Part shown: in pieces, positions 33,930-40,765 of the stretch
Position numbering within the stretch: position 1 is the stretch's first letter
How the letters are laid out: each line of letters opens with the position of its first letter
Assembly: GCA_009930195.1 (NCBI GenBank)
Contig: RZYT01000001.1
Location: 1-51,844, forward strand
DNA: 51,844 nt
Source: Spirochaetia bacterium
GTDB taxonomy: Bacteria > Spirochaetota > Spirochaetia > Sphaerochaetales > Sphaerochaetaceae
Direction of reading: 5' to 3'
Notes under the pieces: generated by a model
What the model was told of the DNA's origin: nothing
The model's input: only the letters and a program-made list of their open reading frames with translations
Databases searched by the model: none
Made by a program: the position numbers and the translations under genes

Positions 33930-34463
33930 CTAGAGTGACTGGGCGCGCTCATACAGGGAATCTTTCTCCTTCTGGCTCATGAGCTTTTCCAGGATTGCTG
34001 CAATGATGATGATCCCCGGCAAATTCACCAGCAGTCTGGTAAGGGCAAACGGCACCCCCAGCGCAGTGAATTCAAAAAGCAGCATCGGTATTTTTGTGGT
34101 TGACCAAGCACCCAGGAAGATGAGGATATTGGAGAGTTTCACCCCCTTTTTCATGAAGACTGCTGCAACAGGGAAGGCTCCGTAGAGCGGTCCTGCGGCA
34201 GCGCTGCCGATGAAGAGTGCAAGCAGAACACCTTTCAGTCCGCTTCCTTCTCCCATGAACCTGACCATTGTCTGTTTGGGCACCCAAATGTCAAGCAAGC
34301 CAAGCAGGATGAAGATCGGGGGGATGACCAGGATCATCTCACGAAGCTGATATGCGGTGGTGTCATAGACTTGCTGACCCAACTCACGATCCAGCAGGCT
34401 CAACCCGAGCAGCACGACGCTCACCAATAGGAATGCACGATAGCGTACAACGAGGCTTCTCAC
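33930..34463 (-). CDS. Permease, second half-gene (COG0701-like)
   Basis: An integral membrane protein of 177 residues with about four to five helices. It resembles the C-terminal half of the ArsP/COG0701 permeases, with the PPIFILLGLLDIWVPKQTMVRF and GPLYGAFPVAAVFMKKGVKL blocks. The start is GTG 34463, overlapping the TGA of the upstream gene (GTGA) with GGAGG seven bases before. The family includes organoarsenical and metal-related exporters, but the substrate here is unknown. The two coupled genes presumably make one heteromeric transporter. Confidence 0.78.
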   Translation of the reverse strand: MRSLVVRYRAFLLVSVVLLGLSLLDRELGQQVYDTTAYQLREMILVIPPIFILLGLLDIWVPKQTMVRFMGEGSGLKGVLLALFIGSAAAGPLYGAFPVAAVFMKKGVKLSNILIFLGAWSTTKIPMLLFEFTALGVPFALTRLLVNLPGIIIIAAILEKLMSQKEKDSLYERAQSL

Positions 34464-34945
34464 AGCACTACCTCCATGACCTGTCCGATAACGAATGCAA
34501 CAAGCAGGGAAAAGATGAAGGCCAATGCATTGCGTTGGAGAGCGAGCCGCTTGCCGAAATACTTGAACTCCACAGGAAGGGTGACAATACCCACCATCAT
34601 GAGGGTGGAGATGAACGCAGCAATCTGCATATAGCCTGCCCCCCCATTGAGCAAGAGCGCTGCAGTGGGGAAGGCCACGAAGCCGGGTATCAGGGTGATG
34701 GCCCCGATGATGGCTGCAAGACCGACGCCCAACCAACCCGATTCCTTTCCGATGACCGCAAGGATGGTATCATGGTCGAGCAAGCTCAACAGCAGGCTTA
34801 CCAGCAGAATGACCACCAGGAATTGGGGAAGGATGTTTTCGAACGCTTTCCAGGCTTTTTTCAGGGCTTGCTTTGTTTTTCCCTTGTCCCGGTACAATGA
34901 GAGCAACAACAACACCGCTGTCACTCCGTAGAGAACTATCGTCAT
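34460..34945 (-). CDS. Permease, first half-gene (COG0701-like)
   Basis: An integral membrane protein of 161 residues, partner of the next gene. A membrane helix at the N-terminus, a basic cytoplasmic stretch (DKGKTKQALKKAWKAFENIL) and four more helices are visible. The motif GFVAFPTAALLLNGGAGYMQ parallels the GPLYGAFPVAAVFMKKG block of its partner, so the halves look homologous. Its stop overlaps the partner's GTG. Confidence 0.75.
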   Translation of the reverse strand: MTIVLYGVTAVLLLLSLYRDKGKTKQALKKAWKAFENILPQFLVVILLVSLLLSLLDHDTILAVIGKESGWLGVGLAAIIGAITLIPGFVAFPTAALLLNGGAGYMQIAAFISTLMMVGIVTLPVEFKYFGKRLALQRNALAFIFSLLVAFVIGQVMEVVL

Positions 34946-34972
34946 GGAACCACCTCATTCGTACTAATTAAG

Positions 34973-35001
34973 GTTATAGCAAAAATACTTGCCAATAGCA
35001 A
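34973..35001 (-). promoter_or_regulatory. Promoter of the permease pair
   Basis: On the minus strand TTGCTA (35001-34996) and TATAAC (34978-34973) are exactly 17 bases apart, and TGC precedes the -10 (extended -10). The surrounding DNA is AT-rich. Confidence 0.6.
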
Positions 35002-35164
35002 TAATATCAGTATATATTCATAGAATGATTTTTGTCTTCAGCGTCTACTACAAGAATGGTAGGAATTTTGGAGTCCTCCTGCACAATTCTCTTGCGGATT
35101 CGCATCCGCTGCAGTACGCTTGAAACAGAAAGAGAGCGAATGTTTGACATAATGGAGGTAACGT

Positions 35165-35608
35165 ATGGCAAATGTACAATCGATCTTGGATCAGAAGGGG
35201 AGTGCTGTGTTCAGCATCAGTCCTGAAGAGGCGCTTTCCCATGCCCTCTTGCAGCTCACTGAACATAAGATTGGTGCCCTGTTGGTGCTGAATGAGCAAG
35301 GTGATATCAAGGGAATTCTTTCAGAACGTGATATCATCCGGCATTTTTCCAAAAAGCTTGAGCACCTGAACACTGCCCAGATCAAGGTACGTGAGGTTAT
35401 GACCACCGGAGTAACGTATGTAAAGCCTCATCAGAGTTTGGAAGACTGCCTCCAGCTGATGACTGCAGGCAGATTCCGTCACCTACCGGTTGTTGATGAC
35501 GACAAGGTGGTTGGTATGGTCTCAATCGGAGATGTTGTAAAGGCGGCCCTGGAGGAACGTGACTTCCAGATAGGCGAGCTTGAGCACTATATCACCAATG
35601 CCTACTAA
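35165..35608 (+). CDS. CBS-domain pair protein
   Basis: A stand-alone Bateman module of 147 residues: two CBS domains (about 8-65 and 75-135) with the typical GALLVLNEQGDIKGILSERD and RHLPVVDDDKVVGMVSIGDV blocks. CBS pairs bind adenine nucleotides or NAD and regulate a partner protein. No enzyme or channel is fused, so it acts in trans. ATG 35165 follows TGGAGGTAACGT. It is monocistronic, with a strong terminator. Confidence 0.9.
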   Translation: MANVQSILDQKGSAVFSISPEEALSHALLQLTEHKIGALLVLNEQGDIKGILSERDIIRHFSKKLEHLNTAQIKVREVMTTGVTYVKPHQSLEDCLQLMTAGRFRHLPVVDDDKVVGMVSIGDVVKAALEERDFQIGELEHYITNAY

Positions 35609-35636
35609 CTATTTGAAAAAAAGTATAGTTTCTCCG

Positions 35637-35667
35637 AAAAAGCACTTCACTTATGAGGTGCTTTTTA
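35637..35667 (+). terminator. Terminator of the CBS gene
   Basis: AAAAAGCAC...GTGCTTTTT with a seven-pair stem including TTC/GAG and an ACTTAT loop, flanked by A's and T's on both sides. It is a clear Rho-independent terminator and could work in both directions. Confidence 0.88.
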
Positions 35668-35673
35668 TCATAG

Positions 35674-35693
35674 TATTATAGTAGGAATTACTA
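35674..35693 (+). promoter_or_regulatory. Candidate -10 and overlapping inverted repeat before the DUF438 gene
   Basis: TATTAT (35674-35679) could be a -10 element. TAGTA-GGAAT-TACTA (35679-35693) is a perfect inverted repeat just downstream, where a repressor would block transcription. No regulator is identified. Confidence 0.35.
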
Positions 35694-35707
35694 CGATAGG
35701 AGTTAAG

Positions 35708-36934
35708 ATGGACGAACAGAAGATAGTGAAGCTGAAAGCAATCATTGAAAGACTGCACGCTGGTGTCAGCAGTGCCGACGTCAAGAAGGAGTTTGAGGCT
35801 GAATTCGGGAGTGTGAGTGCCGAAGAGCTCGCAGCAGCGGAACGCAAGCTGATGGAAGACGGAGAGATCCAGGTGGAGCAGGTACAGAAGTTGTGTGACG
35901 TACATGCATCTGTCTTCGGCGGCAGTGTTGAGGAAATTCATCAGGGCAAGCAGGTTGACAAGACACCCGGACACCCCGCCTTTGTCTTCATCAAGGAGAA
36001 CGAAGGGCTCAAAGCCTTCCTCGATGGTGATTTCGCCAAGGCTGTCCAGACGTACAAGGCACAAAAAGACGAGAACAGCAAACTGAATCTGCTGGCTGCA
36101 TTGAAGACGCTGTCAAGCTTGGAGAAACATTATCTTCGCAAGGAAAACCTGTTCTTCCCCTATCTGGAGAAAGCCGGTATCACCGCTCCTCCCAAGGTAA
36201 TGTGGGGTGTTGATGACGAAATACGTGCCCTGTGGAAGCTGGTGATCAGAACTCTTGAATCTTCTTCCGAGGTACTTGAGGCGGAGCTGGCAAAACTTGA
36301 GGAGCAGGTACGCAGCATGATTGACAAGGAGAACAATATTCTTCTTCCCATGTTGCAGGGCTGTATGGATGGTGATGCCTGGCTTACGGTAGGCCGTGAC
36401 AGCGCAGATATCGGATACTGCTTCAATGGTGGTATCGAGGGAGCCAGTCCTTCCGATGCAACCACGTGGTATCGTTGGAATGCAAGTATGAGTGGCAAGG
36501 AAGATTTTGCCCCCAAGCAGGAGGATACCGGAGAGATTGTGCTTCCCAGTGGCCATATGAGCCTTGATGAGCTTACGTGGATGCTCAACACACTTCCTGG
36601 TGACGTAACCTTTGTTGGGGTTGATGACAAGGTACGGTACTTCAGTGAAGGAAAGGATCGTGTCTTCCCGAGAACCCGCAGTATTGTGGGTAGGGATGTT
36701 GCACACTGCCACCCCCCCAAGAGTCTGAAGGTGGTGGAGAAGCTGGTTGAGGATTTCAAAGCGGGCAGAAAGGACAGCGAGTCATTCTGGATCCAGAAGG
36801 GCACCATGTTCATTCTCATCAGATACTTTGCCGTACGCAATGAGCACGGTGAGTACCTGGGAGTACTGGAGGTAACCGAAGAGATCTCGTCACTTCGCAG
36901 CCTTGAAGGTCAGAAGACTCTGCTCAGTGAGTAG
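35708..36934 (+). CDS. DUF438-hemerythrin-PAS protein
   Basis: A cytoplasmic protein of 408 residues in the known DUF438 architecture. DUF438 covers about 1-80 (IIERLHAGVSSADVKKEFEA). A hemerythrin-like four-helix region follows at about 90-230, with HPAFVFIKENEGL, LEKHYLRKENLFFPYLEK and DKENNILLPML supplying His and Glu ligands for a di-iron site. A PAS domain is at about 285-400 (VTFVGVDDKVRYFSEG). Such proteins probably sense oxygen, nitric oxide or redox state; the output is unknown. In this family the PAS part often replaces a kinase input. The ribosome binding site is TAGGAG. Confidence 0.85.
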   Translation: MDEQKIVKLKAIIERLHAGVSSADVKKEFEAEFGSVSAEELAAAERKLMEDGEIQVEQVQKLCDVHASVFGGSVEEIHQGKQVDKTPGHPAFVFIKENEGLKAFLDGDFAKAVQTYKAQKDENSKLNLLAALKTLSSLEKHYLRKENLFFPYLEKAGITAPPKVMWGVDDEIRALWKLVIRTLESSSEVLEAELAKLEEQVRSMIDKENNILLPMLQGCMDGDAWLTVGRDSADIGYCFNGGIEGASPSDATTWYRWNASMSGKEDFAPKQEDTGEIVLPSGHMSLDELTWMLNTLPGDVTFVGVDDKVRYFSEGKDRVFPRTRSIVGRDVAHCHPPKSLKVVEKLVEDFKAGRKDSESFWIQKGTMFILIRYFAVRNEHGEYLGVLEVTEEISSLRSLEGQKTLLSE

Positions 36935-36942
36935 TAACATAA

Positions 36943-36985
36943 GGGGGCTGGGAAGGAAAACTTCTACAGCCCCTGTTCTTTTTTC
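36943..36985 (+). terminator. Terminator of the DUF438 gene
   Basis: GGGGCTG (36944-36950) pairs with CAGCCCC (36967-36973), with an inner GAAG/CTTC stem and a T-rich tail (to 36985). It overlaps the last codons of the converging minus-strand gene. Confidence 0.8.
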
Positions 36986-37227
36986 ATCTCATTGATGAAA
37001 GCGATGTAAGCATAGATTTGCCCTTGGATTTCTGCATTCTTCAATATGCCACGCCCTCCCCAATCCTGTCCTTCATAGACAGTGAGATGAAACAGTTCTC
37101 CCTCAACATCAATGAGATTTTGCTTGGAGACCTGCTGACGGGTCCGTAGGTAGTGCAGCGTGGTATCGTACGCAGTGTGGAAAGCATTCTGCTCCCCGGT
37201 GAGATCAGAGATATGTTCTTCGTCCAT
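36964..37227 (-). CDS. Small conserved-looking protein, function unknown
   Basis: An 87-residue soluble protein with no recognised domain. It starts MDEEHISDLTGEQNAFHTAY and contains GELFHLTVYEGQDWGGRGIL; there is no signal peptide and no Cys. Predicted helices at both ends surround a short beta section. AGGAAACACC precedes the ATG, which lies eight bases after the polyprenyl synthase stop, so it is the third gene of the NDH-2 operon. Its place there suggests, but does not show, a role with that module. Confidence 0.72.
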   Translation of the reverse strand: MDEEHISDLTGEQNAFHTAYDTTLHYLRTRQQVSKQNLIDVEGELFHLTVYEGQDWGGRGILKNAEIQGQIYAYIAFINEMKKEQGL

Positions 37228-37235
37228 GGTGTTTC

Positions 37236-38222
37236 CTATAGTGAGCGGTCCGAGAGTTTTGCGAACAAGTGCAACAACTGTCGCCTTACCTCAGCATTCT
37301 CAAGATTCTCGATATCCTTGAGTGCACGCTTCTGATAGGATTCTGCAAGATTTTGTGCTTTTTGTACACCACCCAGCGCATGTACCAATTCCAGGGCGCG
37401 TTTGACCGAGCGTCCTTTCAGCGGCATGCTTGCCTGGCTGAGCAGGGTGGCTAGTTCTGCACTTCCCCTGCTTCGTTCCTCGTTGAGCGCATACAGAAGA
37501 GGCAAGGTGGGGATACCACATTTCAAATCGTTCCCCGTGGCCTTTCCCAGTGTTGCCGAACTGCCGCTGTAATCAAGGATGTCATCCTGGATCTGGAACG
37601 CCATTCCCATGCAATATCCGATGCGATGGCAGCGCATCGTCTGGATGGCAGGTCCTTCCTGCAAGGCTGCTCCACCGTAGCAGCTGAGCGCAAACAGACT
37701 GGCGGTCTTGCCGGCAATTCTTCTCAGGTAGGTAGGTACGGAGATGAAGAAGTTGCCCACTCCCGCATCCTGGTCCAGCTCGCTTTCGCAAAGCCTGCTC
37801 AGGGCGGCACTGACAACCCGGCTGTCCATCCCCCGTTCCTTGCCGCTTGTCAGCAACAACGCCTTGGCCAGGAGGAAGTCTCCTGCGAGTACTGCCTGCT
37901 TGGCCCCAAGCTTTGCGTAAATGGTGGACTTTCCCCGTCTTTGCGAGGCAGAGTCGAGGATATCGTCGTGTACCAGCGAGGCAAGATGAATCAGCTCAAT
38001 GATTGAGCCTACCCGTATTGCATCCTCGGCAACCTCATGGTCGCCGAGTTGGCTGGTGATGAGTACCAGGGCAGGACGCAACATCTTGCCCACACCCTGC
38101 ACATGATCGAGCAGGATGGGGCGAATGAAACCATGAGCAGTCGATACCGTATGCTCTATGGTATGGCTCACCTGTTTGAGCTGGTCTTGCAAGATCGGCT
38201 CGTCGTTCCAGAATGAAGGCAT
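37236..38222 (-). CDS. Polyprenyl diphosphate synthase
   Basis: A trans-isoprenyl diphosphate synthase of 328 residues, which would elongate farnesyl diphosphate with isopentenyl units. The first Asp-rich motif is in LASLVHDDILDSASQRRGKS (about 85-104) and the second is FQIQDDILDYSG (about 205); GVGKMLRPALVL is the early GxxxRP block. Its length and second motif fit long-chain (hepta- to octaprenyl) synthases that make quinone tails. ATG 38222 follows TAGGAC and comes eight bases after the NDH-2 stop. The link to a dehydrogenase suggests its product is the tail of a quinone used there. Confidence 0.9.
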   Translation of the reverse strand: MPSFWNDEPILQDQLKQVSHTIEHTVSTAHGFIRPILLDHVQGVGKMLRPALVLITSQLGDHEVAEDAIRVGSIIELIHLASLVHDDILDSASQRRGKSTIYAKLGAKQAVLAGDFLLAKALLLTSGKERGMDSRVVSAALSRLCESELDQDAGVGNFFISVPTYLRRIAGKTASLFALSCYGGAALQEGPAIQTMRCHRIGYCMGMAFQIQDDILDYSGSSATLGKATGNDLKCGIPTLPLLYALNEERSRGSAELATLLSQASMPLKGRSVKRALELVHALGGVQKAQNLAESYQKRALKDIENLENAEVRRQLLHLFAKLSDRSL

Positions 38223-38229
38223 CAGCGTC

Positions 38230-40311
38230 CTACTTTTTCCCAAGTTTCTTTTCCATCTGCCTGCGGGTGAACTCTGGTTCTCCGAGGTAGAAGTACGTTT
38301 TCTTGGCAAGCGGTGTCTTGTTCCACAGCTTTTTCAGGTAGGGCATGACCCAGTAGTCAAGTCCGAAAGCCTTGCCAGCTCCACCAAGCATCACGATGGA
38401 AACCGCCATGTACCAGAGAATTTCCTTGCCAGCCAAGGCACCGATCAGGAACATGACCGAAAGGCCCAATGAGACAATGGCTGCGGGGAAGGTGAAAAGT
38501 CCGGCAAAGAGTGCCAAACCGATACCCAGTTCCGCAAGCACAATCATCAGCTGGAAGAGATACGGAGCCTGGGCAACGAAGGTGTCGTTGATCCAGGTGA
38601 AGATGGCAAGCGGCTCAGAGAGGAGCGGAGGAGCAAACTGCTTGACTGCTCCTGTTTCTGCAATTGCCTGGCTCACTGAGGCGACTGTGTCCACGACAGC
38701 CTGGCTGGCAGAAGCTGCAGTATCTACCACCGCTTGGGTTGCAGAGCTGGTTGCTTCCACATAGACCTGCGAGGCTGAGCTTGTGCTCTGTACCGCTGCC
38801 TGGCTTACGGAGGCTAAACTGTCAGTGACTGACTGGCTTGCTGAGGCAACTGTCTCTGCTACCGTCTGGCTAGCCGATGCCCATGCATCTGCAACACCTA
38901 CTGCAGGAGCTCCCCAGTAGACTTTTCCGCCGGTGGTATCGGTCAACCAACCGTCTTTTATCTTCCCTAGGCCTTCGATGAACCACATCACCCCAAGATA
39001 CATTCTGAGGAACGTGGTCCAGTAGGAGGGAACCTTGTATGAGGCGAGACCCCCGATAAGGGATCGCTTCTGCTTGATTTCCAGAATCTCATGCTTGAAA
39101 TAACTCCAAGCCCCGTTGATGCCGCATACGCCCGCCTGGTAGTACATGTTCACCATGTGTTTCAGTGCCTGGGCGAAGAAGCCTGAGAGGGACATGCCTG
39201 CCGTATGGCTCACTGCATAGCGACCACCGATCGAGACCATGAAACCGTGGAAGTTTGATTTGAACGGCTTAGGATGCTCGGCCTTGATTCCCATTTCGCT
39301 CTTGATGGTGTAGGTGACCCCGTCGGCAGCAGTTTTTGCAGTCTGCTCAGCAGCTTCCACGATCTGTGGGACAGCGCGATCATTCTCGAGGAACCACATG
39401 CCGTCGCCGACCAGATACACATTCTGGTAATCGGGGCTTTGCATGTACTCATTGACAGCCTTTCTGCCGATCTTGCCGTCGGTGAGAGGAAGGCGTTCAC
39501 AGAACTCGGTGCCGCGAACCCCACACGTCCAGATGAGGGTCTTGGTCTTGATGACATCGCCGTGGCGAGTGGTGAAACCCTCGGCATCCACATGCGTAAT
39601 CAGGGAGTTGAGCATGATCTCAACACCCTTCTTTTCCATATACTTTACCGCTTTTGCCCTTGGTTTCTCAGGCAGCATGTTCAGGATATTGCCCAAGGCC
39701 TCACAGTTGATGAGCCTGACTTCTTTCTTGAAATCGATGCCATTGTCCTTGCAGAGGGTGGGCAGCCACTCAGTCAGCTCCCCAACCAATTCGACACCGG
39801 TGAAGCCACCGCCGGCGATCACGAAGGTGAGCATCTGCTCGCGCTTTTCCTGATCTGCCTCCCTGCTTGCATCCTTGACCATCTGTTCAATATGGCAGCG
39901 GATGCGTAGTGCATCATCCAAGCTCCAGAGGTAGAATGCGTGCTCCTTGACTCCAGGAATATTGAAGTCTGCTGTCTGGGCACCAGTGCCGATGATAAGC
40001 TGATCATAGTGGTAGGAGGAACGTTCTCCTTTGAGAATCTGTCCCTTGAAGTCTATGTCACCAATGGTATCCTGCACAACGTTGACCATCTTGCCGCTGA
40101 AAATGCGGTCAAAGGAAATCTTGACCGATTCCTCTCCCACACGGTTGCCGGCGACTTCATGCAGCTCGGTCATCAATATGTGGTGACGGTTTTTGTCGAT
40201 CAAGGTGATCTCCACCTTGTCCTGGTATTTCTTGAATGCCTTGTGCAGATTCTTGGCGGCATGTACCCCGGCATACCCTCCGCCCAATACCACAATGTGC
40301 TTCTTGTCCAT
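38230..40311 (-). CDS. NDH-2-type NADH dehydrogenase fused to a DoxX-like membrane domain
   Basis: A flavoprotein of 693 residues. Residues ~1-400 are a type II NADH:quinone oxidoreductase: FAD motif IVVLGGGYAGVHAAKNL, IGTGAQTADFNIPG, NADH motif FVIAGGGFTGVELVGEL, and VYLVGDGMWF before the quinone-side helix. An added C-terminal region (from about 430) has a helix near YWTTFLRMYLGVMWFIEGLG, a 77-residue repetitive linker of seven 11-residue repeats, and four helices resembling DoxX (LFQLMIVLAELGIGLALFAG onward). NDH-2 enzymes with an extra C-terminal membrane domain occur in the EET locus of Listeria. ATG 40311 follows AAGGAAGGAAAC. It heads an operon with the polyprenyl synthase. Confidence 0.9.
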   Translation of the reverse strand: MDKKHIVVLGGGYAGVHAAKNLHKAFKKYQDKVEITLIDKNRHHILMTELHEVAGNRVGEESVKISFDRIFSGKMVNVVQDTIGDIDFKGQILKGERSSYHYDQLIIGTGAQTADFNIPGVKEHAFYLWSLDDALRIRCHIEQMVKDASREADQEKREQMLTFVIAGGGFTGVELVGELTEWLPTLCKDNGIDFKKEVRLINCEALGNILNMLPEKPRAKAVKYMEKKGVEIMLNSLITHVDAEGFTTRHGDVIKTKTLIWTCGVRGTEFCERLPLTDGKIGRKAVNEYMQSPDYQNVYLVGDGMWFLENDRAVPQIVEAAEQTAKTAADGVTYTIKSEMGIKAEHPKPFKSNFHGFMVSIGGRYAVSHTAGMSLSGFFAQALKHMVNMYYQAGVCGINGAWSYFKHEILEIKQKRSLIGGLASYKVPSYWTTFLRMYLGVMWFIEGLGKIKDGWLTDTTGGKVYWGAPAVGVADAWASASQTVAETVASASQSVTDSLASVSQAAVQSTSSASQVYVEATSSATQAVVDTAASASQAVVDTVASVSQAIAETGAVKQFAPPLLSEPLAIFTWINDTFVAQAPYLFQLMIVLAELGIGLALFAGLFTFPAAIVSLGLSVMFLIGALAGKEILWYMAVSIVMLGGAGKAFGLDYWVMPYLKKLWNKTPLAKKTYFYLGEPEFTRRQMEKKLGKK
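38650..38880 (-). repeat. Seven 33-bp repeats coding an 11-residue (hendecad) linker
   Basis: Seven in-frame units of exactly 33 bp encode units such as ASASQTVAETV, ASASQSVTDSL and SSATQAVVDTA. Small residues, a fixed Gln at position 5 and hydrophobics at 7, 8 and 11 mark an amphipathic 11-residue helix period, as in right-handed coiled coils or apolipoprotein-like helices. The units differ in sequence, so the array is old rather than a fresh slippage product. Confidence 0.9.
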
Positions 40312-40409
40312 GTTTCCTTCCTTGGGTCCCTGATAAGGTTGAATAGGCTGCATTTGAACCACTTGAAGGTGTCCGATCCTCCGATCAGTCCTCATGCAGA
40401 CAGAATGAC

Positions 40410-40439
40410 ACTCTAGCACAAAAGTAGGATTTGGTGCAA
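40410..40439 (-). promoter_or_regulatory. Candidate promoter of the NDH-2 operon
   Basis: On the minus strand TTGCAC (40439-40434) and TAGAGT (40415-40410) are 18 bases apart, giving a leader of about 90 bases. Upstream, CGAAA...TTTCG (40456-40469) is a small inverted repeat that may be an operator. Confidence 0.4.
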
Positions 40440-40765
40440 TTGTGTCTTTTTTTATCGAAAGTATTTTCGCATAATTTTGGTGTTTGTGCTATATAAAGAG
40501 GTTTGCTTGTTGGAAATATTTCTCAGCCCAAAGAAATTACCATTCTACGAATGAGAAAATTCACGTGGATATTGGGATGTGTAAGTAAAGTGATGGGAAT
40601 TAGGATTGGAATACTCGTTATCTTGTAAATATTTATCAAGAAAATAGTGTAACTGATAATTTATATTGATAATTTTATGACGATATTGAATCTGTGTCAT
40701 GTTTGGTATATGATTATATGTACGAACGATGAAATGAATTTCTGCATGAGAGGAGTTACGTAACG
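40440..40765. other. AT-rich divergent regulatory region
   Basis: No gene is seen. The region is much richer in A and T than its flanks. TGATAATTT occurs twice, at 40654-40662 and 40667-40675, thirteen bases apart. It must hold the promoter of the FMN-binding lipoprotein gene; I cannot pick a clear -35/-10 pair. Its size and composition suggest several regulator sites or DNA bending. Confidence 0.4.
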
